Source of the DNA: Mesorhizobium norvegicum
Lineage (GTDB): Bacteria; Pseudomonadota; Alphaproteobacteria; Rhizobiales; Rhizobiaceae
Length of the DNA: 64,000 bases
Direction: 5' to 3'
Assembly: GCF_004919685.1 (NCBI RefSeq)
Contig: NZ_SMYZ01000081.1
Coordinates: 1 to 64,000, forward strand
Position 1 is the first letter of the stretch; the number at the start of each line of letters is the position of its first letter. A program made the translations under genes and the position numbers. The notes under the pieces were generated by a model. That model saw only the letters and a program-made list of their open reading frames with translations, was not told where the DNA came from and did no database searches. Shown here one piece after another: positions 40,765 to 49,659 of the stretch.

Positions 40765-40860
40765 GTCGAACGTGCCATCGATGTAGTGGCTTGAGCGCTG
40801 CTAAGTCTTGATAGTCGCGCACAAAGCCATGTTTGTTCAGTTCGCCACCCGAAAGCTGAT
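40765..40860 (-). pseudogene. queD fragment
   Basis: About 85 bases parallel 17890-17975 inside queD; the minus strand reads LSGGELNKHGFVRDYQDLAA (intact LSGGELDEHGFVRDYQDLAA) before a one-base shift. Nothing else of queD remains. Confidence 0.75.
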
Positions 40861-40889
40861 TAGCTACCGACAGACAAGAGGGTGGGCGA

Positions 40890-41060
40890 TCACGATTTTC
40901 CGGACGATGCAGCCCTGAAAGAGTCGAGCCAATCGATGGTGTTCGGAGGCTCGACCCACAGGATGAATCCACCCTGCGGATCGGTAACCATTGTGCCTTC
41001 CGCGATCTGCCAGCGCGCTTCGTCGCACCGTAGAGAGCGAGGTGAGGGGCTGAGCATTTG
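40890..41060 (-). pseudogene. MocR/GntR-type aminotransferase tail scrap
   Basis: Minus-strand frame reads EGTMVTDPQGGFILWVEPPN, similar to the P-x-GGFxLWVELP segment near the C-terminus of MocR-type regulators and class I aminotransferases. About 35 residues. The rest of 40561-41167 is unassigned. Confidence 0.4.
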
Positions 41061-41167
41061 GTAGCGCCGAGACGTGCCGAGCTTTTGCGTGGAGTGGCCA
41101 TGCGGGATGTCTCCTTTAGCATCATCTCCCGCACCAGAGGCTTGCCCGTTCATAGGACTGTATTTCT

Positions 41168-41215
41168 ATCCACAGGGTGGATGCATCTCATCGAAACAAA
41201 CGATTTTATCAATCT
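41168..41215 (+). promoter_or_regulatory. nod box with decayed nod genes behind it
   Basis: ATCCACAGGGTGGATG, six bases, then ATCGAAACAAACGATT and TTATCAATC match the NodD-binding consensus over 48 bases, better than the box before noeK. A ribosome site (AAAGGAGA) and a nodA-like ATG follow 104 bases later. The promoter looks intact although the genes are not. Confidence 0.88.
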
Positions 41216-41318
41216 TCCGGAATCTCGCGTTTGACGTCAGCACCTCACACGCCCTGATCGCCCGCTCCCTTATCGTGTGACGACTGCGAAAAAGAGCCCG
41301 AAAGGAGAAGACTTTTCC

Positions 41319-41414
41319 ATGAGCTCAGACGTGCGATGGAAGTTGCCCCGGGAAAATGAGTTGCGGTTGGATGCCAACGCCTCAGACCAACCGGAACTCA
41401 TCCGGTCTCTATAA
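41319..41414 (+). pseudogene. nodA: nodA remnant (about 31 codons)
   Basis: After AAAGGAGA the frame reads MSSDVRWKLPRENELRLD and then diverges and stops. NodA proteins begin M(S/R)S-VxWK(V/L)CWENELQL, so the first 17 residues fit and their position behind a nod box supports it. The remaining 180 or so residues, including the whole acyltransferase core, are gone. Confidence 0.55.
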
Positions 41415-41530
41415 TCCGATTGCTGTTGGTGAGTGGCACAAGCCTGGCTAGGGGTGATTTTCGCGACGTGACTGGCAGAGGTATGGCGCCCGCGCCCGCG
41501 TCAAAAGGCATTGCTATAGAAAGGAACAGA

Positions 41531-41790
41531 ATGGCTGATCAACTCGCAACGGAAATCATTGCCACGATCAAGAACCGCGTCGAATCGGAGAGCGGCGAGA
41601 GTGTGTCCACCATCGGCGAAATAACGACTGCCACGGAACTGACCTCGCTCGAGTGTCCGGTCCACTCTCGCAGATGTGTATCTCGACCTGCCGCCCACGC
41701 GCGTCGAGGATGTGCTCGTCGTGGTTGTGCCGATTGGACGCTCGATGAGCGAGTGGCCATCCGGCACCCTGATCGTTCGGAACGGTCCGG
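41531..41790 (+). pseudogene. nodF: nodF remnant (Nod-factor acyl carrier protein)
   Basis: An ATG behind AAAGGAACAG opens MADQLATEIIATIKNRVE and IGEITTATELTSL, close to NodF (MADQLTLEII...LGEITTDTELTSLGIDSL). The next frame continues STLADVYLDL, which may correspond to the DSLGLADVLWDLE segment that follows the phosphopantetheine Ser. The Ser itself falls at the frameshift near 41655, so the protein would be dead. The following residues (RVEDVLVVVVPIGRSMSEWP) match nothing I know. nodE does not follow. Confidence 0.65.
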
Positions 41791-42112
41791 AGCTATGAAA
41801 CATCTTGAAGTGCCGGGTGATCGCGCTGAGGCACCAGAGCGGCAGATTTTTTGCAGAGGTACTCGGACTGAATACGCGTTCCCATTCACGTTAGCTGTGG
41901 ATAACAAGGCTGAATTAACATGCAAAATCTGCGCATCTAAATCGATTTGAGCACTCACGGACGTTGCGGCCCAGAATCGCCGTCACCCTGAAATCGACAA
42001 GTCATCGGCTATCCCAAAATCGGGGCTTGACGTTACGTAAGGTCCTATGTTTTCCGATGTGCGGGAACGACTTCCAGTCTCAGCCCAAGGGCGACGAAAA
42101 TGAGGGGCAGCA

Positions 42113-42304
42113 ATGGTGGCTGGCGAACCTAATGACGTGCGGGTCAAGCGTTGTAGTGGGGGGTGGGTTGTTCATATTGTCGAGGACGGCAAACTGACAG
42201 TTCTTCGGTTCAAGACACAGTTTCCCGCCGAAAATTACGCCGATGGCCAACGAGCCAGGCTCGGTCTTGCTGCCAAGCCACCGATCGACGAACCTGATAT
42301 GTAA
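42113..42304 (+). CDS. Small hypothetical protein, 63 residues
   Basis: ATG behind GAGGGGCAGC. The protein (VKRCSGGWVVHIVEDGKLTV, FKTQFPAENYADGQRARLGL) alternates beta-type and helical segments and resembles short conserved rhizobial proteins of unknown function. No membrane or signal segment. Codon use fits the neighbours. It stands alone between nod remnants and unassigned DNA. Confidence 0.5.
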   Translation: MVAGEPNDVRVKRCSGGWVVHIVEDGKLTVLRFKTQFPAENYADGQRARLGLAAKPPIDEPDM

Positions 42305-42738
42305 CCGGATCAGGCGTCGGATGGCTGGCGAGCCTTGGCGCCGGCGGGAAACCTTTGCCGAAGGCCCACCTCAATGCTGCTTGCGGCCGTTCGGCTAGCC
42401 ATATTCGCGATGATGGTTGGCACCGCTGCCGATGCGGAAGACTGTGGCCTGCTTGATCGACACGGCGGCAAAGATCATGAAAAGCCAGGTCGTCAAGGAC
42501 CCAGCCGCGGCGCTTGAGAAAGCAGAAAGAATTTGCAAGCCGCCACCGCAAGTAACCTGAGACAAGGGTCAGACATGCAAACCGCTGTTCGCGGATCAGC
42601 AGCTGCGAGACATTGCGCCATCCCACGAAGGCCCACGGTGCCCAAGGCGCAGTAGGCATCGGCCTTTTTCAGCAACTTCGTCGAGTCTTAGACCAGACGC
42701 TCTTCAGTGCCGAGGCTCGCACATCTGCGGAGCGCGGC
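42305..42738. other. Unassigned region before panD
   Basis: About 430 bases downstream of panD. A long minus-strand frame (42210-42659) overlaps the small plus-strand gene and has no similarity I recognise. Probably remnant DNA. Confidence 0.4.
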
Positions 42739-43191
42739 TCACGCCCCGGAGACCAAGGCTGGAATTGCCAAAGCTTCATTCGCCTCATCAAGGATCGAGA
42801 AACTGTAACGGCCGTCTGTGTCAAGATCGACGGAGTAGCTTAGGCGGTCGAGTATGTAGTTATCCTGGTCGAACGTGACGATGCGCGGCTTCAGCGAGGT
42901 GATATGCGCTTCGTCCAGGTAGATGGAGTTGCAGACGATAATTGGGTCGTCGGGCTGACAGGTGCGAGCCGCCGCTCCGTTGAGGATGCAGCACCGTGAA
43001 CCGCGCTCGCCGAGGATGACATAGGTCGAAATCCGCGCACCGGAATTCTTGTTCCATATCTCCACGAATTCCATCGGCAGGATCCCGGCTGCCTCGCAGT
43101 GGTCGGGGTCGAGCGTTATCGAACCATGGTAGTTGAGGTTCGCTTCGGTGACGTGGATGCCGTGCAGCTTGCCGGCGACTAGTTTTCGCAT
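42739..43191 (-). CDS. panD: Aspartate 1-decarboxylase (pyruvoyl enzyme)
   Basis: Makes beta-alanine for pantothenate. The proenzyme self-cleaves at Gly-Ser in NYHGSITLD near residue 24 to create the pyruvoyl group; this site and the catalytic Lys (RKLVAGKLHG) are intact. Other family blocks are FVEIWNKNSGARISTYVI and CCILNGAAARTCQPDD. At 150 residues it is about 25 longer than E. coli PanD, the extra part being the C-terminal tail. It follows bioZ by 58 bases and probably belongs to the biotin operon, linking biotin and coenzyme A supply. Confidence 0.93.
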   Translation of the reverse strand: MRKLVAGKLHGIHVTEANLNYHGSITLDPDHCEAAGILPMEFVEIWNKNSGARISTYVILGERGSRCCILNGAAARTCQPDDPIIVCNSIYLDEAHITSLKPRIVTFDQDNYILDRLSYSVDLDTDGRYSFSILDEANEALAIPALVSGA

Positions 43192-43249
43192 TGGTCGTTG
43201 TCCCTGTATTCATCGTTCAAGGTCAGTCTTGGCAGTTCGGTTCGCGCGG

Positions 43250-44233
43250 CTAAATTCCAACGACGAGCGCACCGCCGCTAAGACCCGCACCCGCGGCCGC
43301 CAGAAGAACCTTCTCCCCCGGCCGGAACGGCGCCGCCCGATGGGCGAGCGACAGCGAGAGCGGGATCGTCGCGGCGGAAGAGTTGCCATACCCGGCGATC
43401 GTCTTGACGATCGCTTCATCGGCGATGCCGAGGTTTCGCCCGACCGCATCGAAAATGCGGGCATTGGCCTGGTGCGGTATGAACCGGTCGATGTCTTGCG
43501 GCTGCATCCGGGCCGCCGCGAGCGCGTCCTGCGAGCAGGCAGTCATCATCTCAACGGCCTTGGCGAACACTTCACGGCCGTCGGTGATCGTCATGCGGGT
43601 CTGCTCGAGGTCGAGGCCGCCATGGAACGGATTGTTGCTTCCACCGGCAGGAATCTGGATCAGTCCGTAGCGCGAGCCGTCCGAATCCACCGAAGCGCCG
43701 AGAATGCCTCGATCGGCATCATCGCAAGGACCGATCACCACCGCGCCGGCGGCATCGGCAAACAGCACGGCGCTGGCGCGCTCGGCGGGATTGATGCGGC
43801 GGCTGAGGATGTTGGCGGCAATGACAAGGCTCACCTTGCCATGCAGCCGGGTGAATCCGTCAGCGAACATCAGCGCATAGATGAAGCCGGCGCAGGCGCC
43901 GGTGAGATCGATAGCGCCGGCCCGGCCGAGCCCCAGCCGATGTGCGACCAGCGGCGCACTTGGTGGCAGAAGGTGGTCGGGGGTCGAGGTGGCGAGCAAC
44001 AGAAGACCGATGTCGCTCGGGTCGATGCCGGCATTCGCCAGCGCCATGTCGCCGGCTTGCGCGGCAAGGCCCGACAGCGTGTCTTCGTCGGTTGCCCAGA
44101 AGCGCGAGCGAATGCCGGTGCGCCGCTCGATCCAGCCGGGTTCAAGCCCGAGACGGTCTTCAATTTCCGGGTTCTCGACCTTGCGCGACGGCGCATGATG
44201 ACCAAACCCGAGGACGCGCGACGATCGGCTCAT
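43250..44233 (-). CDS. bioZ: BioZ, KAS III-like enzyme for pimeloyl precursor
   Basis: Beta-ketoacyl-ACP synthase III homologue of 327 residues. The active-site Cys lies in AIDLTGACAGFIYAL, the His in DRFIPHQANARI and the Asn in AGYGNSSAATIPLS. Placement in the bio operon identifies it as BioZ, which in Rhizobiales condenses glutaryl-CoA with malonyl-ACP to start the pimeloyl chain, replacing BioC/BioH. It overlaps bioA by four bases. By sequence alone FabH would be the other option. Confidence 0.92.
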   Translation of the reverse strand: MSRSSRVLGFGHHAPSRKVENPEIEDRLGLEPGWIERRTGIRSRFWATDEDTLSGLAAQAGDMALANAGIDPSDIGLLLLATSTPDHLLPPSAPLVAHRLGLGRAGAIDLTGACAGFIYALMFADGFTRLHGKVSLVIAANILSRRINPAERASAVLFADAAGAVVIGPCDDADRGILGASVDSDGSRYGLIQIPAGGSNNPFHGGLDLEQTRMTITDGREVFAKAVEMMTACSQDALAAARMQPQDIDRFIPHQANARIFDAVGRNLGIADEAIVKTIAGYGNSSAATIPLSLSLAHRAAPFRPGEKVLLAAAGAGLSGGALVVGI

Positions 44234-45498
44234 GGCTTTGTGCCGAAGCGTTCGCCGGCCTCCTCGATGGCGTCATGGAGCCCGTCCAACTCCTCGCCGG
44301 TGATGCAATAGGGCGGCAGAAGATAGAGGACATTGCCAAGCGGGCGCACTAGCAGGCCGCGCTCGAGGAAAAAAGCGCGCAGCTTCGGACCAATCTCGGC
44401 CAGATAGCCGGCTGAGCCGGTGCGCAGATCGAGTGCCGCGATCGTGCCGGTGGCTCGGCAGGCGGTGAAATATGGATTGTCCCGGAAGCGTTGCAGCCCG
44501 GCGGCCTGCTTCGCTCTCAAGGTCGCGATCCGTTCGGCCACCGGCTCGTCGCGCCAGATCTCGACATTGGCAAGTGCTGCCGCGCAGGCAATCGGATTGG
44601 CGGTGTAGGAACTCGAGTGGAAGAACGTCTTCGTGCGGTCCTCGGAATAATGGGCCTGGAAGATGGCATCGGTGGCAAGTGTGGCGGCCAGCGGGATGGC
44701 ACCGCCGGTCAAGCCCTTCGAGGTGCACAGGATATCAGGAGATATGGACGCCTGCTCGCAGGCGAACATGGTCCCGGTGCGCCCCCAGCCGGTCATCACC
44801 TCGTCGACGATCAGCAGCGTGCCGGAGGTTTCTGCGATCTTCTTCAATTCGGTGAGAACCGAGGCCGGATACATCAGCATGCCGCCAGCGCCAAGCACCA
44901 GCGGCTCGACGATCAGCGCGGCGGCGTGCCGGTCGCGGGAGACGGCCTCGAACCGATCCAGCGTCTCCTGCTCTCGCCCGGCGGCCGGGAAGGGGATGGT
45001 GTCGACCTCGAACAGCATAGGCTCGTAGGCGGCGTTGAACACGCCGCGGGCGCCGACGCTCATCGTGCCGATGGTGTCGCCATGATAGCTGTGCTCCATG
45101 ACGACGACGCGCGAGCGCGGCGCGCCGATGTTGCGGAAATAGCCGAGCGCCATCTTCAGCGCGACCTCGACGGAGGTCGAGCCGCTGTCGGAATAGAACA
45201 CCCAGTCGAGTCCGGTGGGAGCGAGGCCGACAAGTGCGCTCGCCAGGCGTTCGGCCGGCTCGTGCGTAAAGCCAGCAAAGATGATCTGGTCGAGGCTCGT
45301 CGCGGTCGTCTCGATGGCCTTGATGATGCGGGGATGGCGGTGGCCGTGGGTGACGACCCACCAGGAGGAAATCGCATCCAGGATGCGCGTGCCGTCGGCC
45401 TTGTGGAGGTAGGCGCCTTCCGTCCGGACGATTTCAGGGACCGCCGGCTCGAGCGCGTGCTGGGTGAACGGATGCCAGACTTGAGACTGCGACATCAT
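44230..45498 (-). CDS. bioA: Adenosylmethionine-8-amino-7-oxononanoate aminotransferase
   Basis: Class III PLP aminotransferase of 422 residues converting KAPA to DAPA with S-adenosylmethionine as amino donor. The start WHPFTQHALEPAVPEIVRTE, the SSWWVVTHGHRHPRI block, the PLP-stacking MEHSYHGDTIGTMSVG and LLIVDEVMTGWGRTG, and the Schiff-base Lys in CTSKGLTGGAIPLAAT are all typical of BioA. The ATG overlaps the bioD stop. The alternative start is the next codon, also ATG. Confidence 0.95.
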   Translation of the reverse strand: MMSQSQVWHPFTQHALEPAVPEIVRTEGAYLHKADGTRILDAISSWWVVTHGHRHPRIIKAIETTATSLDQIIFAGFTHEPAERLASALVGLAPTGLDWVFYSDSGSTSVEVALKMALGYFRNIGAPRSRVVVMEHSYHGDTIGTMSVGARGVFNAAYEPMLFEVDTIPFPAAGREQETLDRFEAVSRDRHAAALIVEPLVLGAGGMLMYPASVLTELKKIAETSGTLLIVDEVMTGWGRTGTMFACEQASISPDILCTSKGLTGGAIPLAATLATDAIFQAHYSEDRTKTFFHSSSYTANPIACAAALANVEIWRDEPVAERIATLRAKQAAGLQRFRDNPYFTACRATGTIAALDLRTGSAGYLAEIGPKLRAFFLERGLLVRPLGNVLYLLPPYCITGEELDGLHDAIEEAGERFGTKP

Positions 45499-46130
45499 TC
45501 GCCTCCTGCGATCGCTGCGAGGTCGAAGCCGGCAACCATCGCTTCCCTCAGCGTCTCACTCGTCAGCGGATCGAGCAGCGGCAGCCTGCCTAGCTGGCGT
45601 ATGCCGCTGAATTCCACGATTGTCCTTTGCGTATCGGCCACTTCATCGCCGATGAAGGCGATGCCGACGAGCGGGATCGAGCGAGCCCGCAGGGCCTCGA
45701 TCGACAACAAGGTGTGATTGATGGTGCCTAGCTTGGTGCGGGCGCACAGGATGACCGGCACCCGCCACTGAGCGAATATGTCGATGAACTTGGTGCGCCG
45801 GTTGAGCGGCACCATCAGTCCCCCGGCACCTTCGATAACGATCGGACCCGGCAAGTCCGGAAGCGAGAGCCTTGCCACGTCTATCGCGACGCCATCGAGT
45901 TCGGCCGAACGATGCGGCGACAGCGGCTCCTTCAGGCGATACACTTCCGGCAGCACGCGCCCCGGCGGAAGGCCGGCAAGCCGCGCAACAACCTCGCTGT
46001 CGGTCTCGCCGTCGAGGCCCGACTGCACCGGCTTCCAGTAGAAGCCGTCGAGGAAGCCGGCCAATCCCGCCGAAAACACCGTCTTGCCGATTCCGGTATC
46101 CGTTCCGGTGATGACGATGCGCTTGGTCAT
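45495..46130 (-). CDS. bioD: Dethiobiotin synthetase
   Basis: ATP-dependent carboxylase of about 211 residues closing the ureido ring of dethiobiotin. The P-loop reads VITGTDTGIGKTVFSAGL at the N-terminus; FYWKPVQSG and VIEGAGGLMVPLN are the other conserved blocks. I start it at the ATG at 46130, which has GGAGGCG before it, rather than the ATG five codons upstream that overlaps the bioF stop. Confidence 0.94.
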   Translation of the reverse strand: MTKRIVITGTDTGIGKTVFSAGLAGFLDGFYWKPVQSGLDGETDSEVVARLAGLPPGRVLPEVYRLKEPLSPHRSAELDGVAIDVARLSLPDLPGPIVIEGAGGLMVPLNRRTKFIDIFAQWRVPVILCARTKLGTINHTLLSIEALRARSIPLVGIAFIGDEVADTQRTIVEFSGIRQLGRLPLLDPLTSETLREAMVAGFDLAAIAGGE

Positions 46131-46141
46131 GTCGCCTCCGA

Positions 46142-47281
46142 TCATGTTTGGGCCAACACCTCAACGAGCGCCTCGACCATCGCTGAAATGTCGGCTTCGT
46201 CGACGTTGAGCGTCAGCGAAATGCGCAGGCGCGACGTGCCCTCGGGTACGGTCGGCGGGCGGATGCCGCGTATGTCGAAGCCGCGCGCTCGCAACGCCGC
46301 CGCCACCGCCATGGTGCGCCTGTTGTCGCCGATGACAAAGGGCTGGATCTGCGAGCCGCTGGGCTTCACGCCGCAGCGCTCGGCCAGTTGGCGGCCCGCG
46401 AAGGCAACGCGCTCCTGCAACTGGACACGGCGCTGGGGCTCATCGGACAGCATGGCAATCGCTTCGCGCACTGCCACCGCCATCAGCGGCGACGGCGCCG
46501 TGGCGTAGATGAATGGCCGGCAGCGGTTGACGAGATAGTCGCACAGCGTTCGCGGTGCCGTCACCAGCGCGCCCGACGCGCCGAGCGCCTTGCCGCATGT
46601 GTGTAGCGCGACGATGTTGTCGCGGCCCTCGAACGCGGTGGCAAGGCCGCGGCCGTCCGGCCCCCAGACGCCGGTGGCATGCGCCTCGTCGACGACGATG
46701 AATGCCTCGTGCCGATCGGCAAGCGCGACGAGGCTCTCCATCGGCGCGTGGTCGCCATCCATGCTGTAGAGGCTTTCGACCACGATCCAGACGCGCCCGG
46801 TGCCGCCTTCGGCGCGCCAGCGCGTGATCGCATCCTCGAAAGCATCGGCGTCGTTGTGCGCTACCAGCTTGAACTCGGCTCGTCCTGCCCGCGCCCCCTC
46901 GTGCATGCTGGCATGGGCGAGTTCGTCGAGGATCAATAGGTCGCCCTTCTGCGGCAGCGTCGTCAGCAGAGCGAAGTTGGCGATATAGCCGCTGCCGAAG
47001 AACAGCGCGCGTTCGGCGCCGAAGAACGCCGCGGCGTCTGCCTCCAGGGCCTCGTGCTCCGGTGAGTTGCCCCTTAACAACCGCGATCCGGTCGCGCCGA
47101 CCGGCGTCCCCCGCGCAATCGCCGACGCCACCGCTTCGCCAAGTCTTTTGGAGGCGGCAAGCCCGAGATAGTCGTTCGACGAGAAGTCGAGCCCGGCGCG
47201 CGGTGCAAGTGTGCGCAGCCGGTCCTTGCGCGCCAGTCCGCGCAAGGACGCGTCATACCGGGCAAGAAGTGCCTCGTTCAT
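46142..47281 (-). CDS. bioF: 8-amino-7-oxononanoate synthase
   Basis: PLP enzyme of about 379 residues condensing pimeloyl thioester with alanine to KAPA. The FSSNDYLGLA and GSRLLRGNSPEHEALE blocks, the IVVDEAHATGVWGPDG stretch and the region of the Schiff-base Lys (HTCGKALGASGAL) are present. The chosen ATG overlaps the bioB stop (ATGA). The family is normally 380-390 residues. Confidence 0.95.
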   Translation of the reverse strand: MNEALLARYDASLRGLARKDRLRTLAPRAGLDFSSNDYLGLAASKRLGEAVASAIARGTPVGATGSRLLRGNSPEHEALEADAAAFFGAERALFFGSGYIANFALLTTLPQKGDLLILDELAHASMHEGARAGRAEFKLVAHNDADAFEDAITRWRAEGGTGRVWIVVESLYSMDGDHAPMESLVALADRHEAFIVVDEAHATGVWGPDGRGLATAFEGRDNIVALHTCGKALGASGALVTAPRTLCDYLVNRCRPFIYATAPSPLMAVAVREAIAMLSDEPQRRVQLQERVAFAGRQLAERCGVKPSGSQIQPFVIGDNRRTMAVAAALRARGFDIRGIRPPTVPEGTSRLRISLTLNVDEADISAMVEALVEVLAQT

Positions 47282-48273
47282 TGCGTGCCGATTTCCATTG
47301 GCTCGATGCCGAGACGCTGGAACAGCAGAGTATCCTTGTCTTCGCCGGGATTGTCCGCCGTCAGCAGTGTGTCGCCGACGAAGATCGAGTTGGCGCCGGC
47401 AAAAAAGCACAGCGCCTGCATTTCATCGGTCATGGCGGTGCGGCCGGCGGAGAGTCGAACATGCGATTTCGGCATCATGATGCGCGCCAGCGCGATGACG
47501 CGCACGAATTCGATCGGCTCGATGGGTTCAGCCTCGGCAAGCGGGGTGCCCTCGATCGGGATGAGCATGTTGATCGGCACGCTTTCCGGGTGCTCCGGCA
47601 GATTGGCCAGCGTCACCAGCATGTCGATCCGGTCCACCGGTTCTTCGCCCATGCCGACGATGCCGCCGCAGCAGACCTTGATGCCGCTGTCGCGGACATT
47701 GGCCAGCGTGTCCAGCCGGTCGGCAAATGTCCGGGTCGAGATGATCTCTGAGTAATAGCGCTCGGAGGTGTCGATGTTGTGGTTGTAGTAGTCGAGACCG
47801 GCCTGTTTCAGACGAGCGGCCTGCTCAAGATCGAGCATGCCGAGCGTCATGCAGGTCTCCATGCCGAGTGCCTTGACACCCTCGACCATCGCCACCACCG
47901 CGTCCATGTCGCGCGCCTTCGGGTTTCGCCAGGCCGCGCCCATGCAATAGCGGGTGGCGCCGGCATCGCGTGCCTTGGTCGCCTCGGCGATGACGCGCCG
48001 GACCTCCATCAGCTTTGACGCTTTCAACCCGCTTTCGTGATGTGCCGATTGGCTGCAATAGCCGCAATCCTCCGGGCATCCGCCGGTCTTGATACTGAGA
48101 AGCCGGCTCAGCTGGACCTTGTTGGGATCGAAATTCTGCCGGTGAACGGTCTGCGCCTGAAACAAAAGGTCGTTGAATGGCGCGTCGTGGAGCGCTTGGG
48201 CTTCCGCTCGCGTCCAAGGGGGAAGCGCCCAACCGATTGGATCCGAGGTCAGGTCTGGGCTGAGTTCGTTCAT
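47278..48273 (-). CDS. bioB: Biotin synthase
   Basis: Radical-SAM enzyme of 331 residues inserting sulfur into dethiobiotin. The cluster motif is CPEDCGYCSQS (CxxxCxxC), and the second cluster's ligands lie in YCMGAAWRNPK and IKVCCGGIVGMGE, with the Arg ligand in HVRLSAGR. First gene of bioB-bioF-bioD-bioA-bioZ-panD, all coupled by overlaps except the last. I did not find a convincing BioR operator in the 150 bases upstream. Confidence 0.96.
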   Translation of the reverse strand: MNELSPDLTSDPIGWALPPWTRAEAQALHDAPFNDLLFQAQTVHRQNFDPNKVQLSRLLSIKTGGCPEDCGYCSQSAHHESGLKASKLMEVRRVIAEATKARDAGATRYCMGAAWRNPKARDMDAVVAMVEGVKALGMETCMTLGMLDLEQAARLKQAGLDYYNHNIDTSERYYSEIISTRTFADRLDTLANVRDSGIKVCCGGIVGMGEEPVDRIDMLVTLANLPEHPESVPINMLIPIEGTPLAEAEPIEPIEFVRVIALARIMMPKSHVRLSAGRTAMTDEMQALCFFAGANSIFVGDTLLTADNPGEDKDTLLFQRLGIEPMEIGTQ

Positions 48274-48418
48274 AAGGTCTTGTTCTCCATAATCTTCCGT
48301 CCTTGACCTGGAGCGTTGCAGTGGATGCTGAAGACAAGGCGCATGCCAGCGGGAAGTCTTCTATCGAAACGCGACTGGTGGCGCTCTTGGGCGGACTCTC
48401 CAACTGCTGCCCGCAGGC

Positions 48419-48766
48419 TCAACTCACGTCATCCGTGGGGATTACGGTTTCCGTTATTCTACTCTGAGCACAGGAATGCTCCTTTCTGATCGCGTCGCAG
48501 GATTCGGTGAAGGCGACGTCCAGGAGATAACTCAGAAGTTCCAGCCCGTGAGAGGCCGCCAACTGGCGCATCTCGTCGAGTCGGCAGATGATGACGCCAA
48601 GGACTGCGACGCGGCTTTCTGTGCCTTGCTGGTCCGTCCCTCCCGCCTCCGTTGTTGAAGCGTGTCGCCTGGCGCCGAGAAGGCTTGCGTCGGCTGTTGG
48701 TGGAACCGGGGACGTGCTGACACAGGTTAGCCTGCGACCAAAGGAGTTCCTGCGATCCCGGTTCAT
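48419..48766 (-). CDS. Hypothetical protein between nadC and bioB
   Basis: Frame of 115 codons on the minus strand. The C-terminal half (RLDEMRQLAASHGLELLSYL, LDVAFTESCDAIRKEHSC) looks like a helical small protein of a type common in rhizobia; the N-terminal half is Arg/Thr-rich and may not be translated. The likely start is therefore internal and unknown. It separates the nad and bio operons, and the nad transcript may read through it. Confidence 0.45.
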   Translation of the reverse strand: MNRDRRNSFGRRLTCVSTSPVPPTADASLLGARRHASTTEAGGTDQQGTESRVAVLGVIICRLDEMRQLAASHGLELLSYLLDVAFTESCDAIRKEHSCAQSRITETVIPTDDVS

Positions 48767-48776
48767 GTCCTCTCCA

Positions 48777-49658
48777 TCAGTTCAGATGCCTGTTGCAATT
48801 TCGGTCGGCCGGCATGTCGAGACCAATGTCGAGAATGGGCGCGCTGTGGGTAAGCCAGCCGACCGATATGAGGTCGACGCCGGTCGCCGCAATTGCCGCG
48901 GCACTCGCCCGCGTCACCCGGCCTGAAGCCTCGGTGATCGCACGGCCCCCGACCATAGCCACAGCCTGCGCAAGGTCCTCGACCGACATGTTGTCGAGGA
49001 GCACGGCGTCGACGCCCGCTGTAAGCGCGATCTCCAACTGGTCCAGCCTGTCCACCTCGACCTCGATCTTGACCATGTGACCTATGGCGCTGCGCGCCCG
49101 CTCGATTGCAGTGCGAATGTCGCCGGCAATGGCGATGTGGTTGTCCTTGATGAGCACGGCGTCGTCGAGCGCGAACCGGTGATTGGCACCGCCGCCCGCT
49201 CGTACCGCATATTTTTCCAGGACGCGCAGGCCCGGCGTCGTCTTTCGCGTGCACACGATTTTTGCGTGATGGCCCCTCACCGCGTTTACGAGCGTAGCCG
49301 TTGCCGTCGCGATGCCGCTGAGTTTGCATAAGAAATTGAGCGCCGTCCGCTCCGCCGTCAGCAGGCTGCGCGCCGGCCCGTTTACGATCGCGATGGTCTG
49401 GCCGGCCGAAACCTTGCCGCCCTCAGGACAACGCAGCTGGATGCTGATCCCGGGATCGACCAGCAGGAAGGCAAACATGACCAAGTCGAGCCCGGCAACA
49501 ACGCCTCCCTGCCGGGCATTCAACGCCAGCGTCGCTTTGCAATCGGCGGGAATGATCGCATCGCTCGTGATGTCGCCGGCTCTGCCCAGGTCTTCAAGCA
49601 GGGCAGAACGCACGATGGGCTCCATGATGATCTGGGGAAGTGGTGCAAGTGAAGTCAT
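48777..49658 (-). CDS. nadC: Nicotinate-nucleotide pyrophosphorylase (quinolinate phosphoribosyltransferase)
   Basis: About 293 residues; joins quinolinate and PRPP to nicotinate mononucleotide. Conserved blocks: ALLEDLGRAGDITSDAI, ALNFLCKLSGIATATA, VCTRKTTPGLRVLEKYAVRA, GGGANHRFALDDAVLIKDNH and DAVLLDNMS. I start it at the ATG at 49658, one base after the nadB stop, rather than 17 codons upstream inside nadB. Last gene of nadA-nadB-nadC. Confidence 0.95.
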   Translation of the reverse strand: MTSLAPLPQIIMEPIVRSALLEDLGRAGDITSDAIIPADCKATLALNARQGGVVAGLDLVMFAFLLVDPGISIQLRCPEGGKVSAGQTIAIVNGPARSLLTAERTALNFLCKLSGIATATATLVNAVRGHHAKIVCTRKTTPGLRVLEKYAVRAGGGANHRFALDDAVLIKDNHIAIAGDIRTAIERARSAIGHMVKIEVEVDRLDQLEIALTAGVDAVLLDNMSVEDLAQAVAMVGGRAITEASGRVTRASAAAIAATGVDLISVGWLTHSAPILDIGLDMPADRNCNRHLN

Positions 49659-49659
49659 G

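Noticed and set aside
41436..41452. TGGCACAAGCCTGGCT before the nodF remnant
   Set aside because: Spacing fits sigma-54 but the -12 part lacks the T before GC, and nod genes are driven by nod boxes.
44491..45717. Plus-strand open frame of 408 codons
   Set aside because: Antisense to bioA and bioD, with no family motifs.
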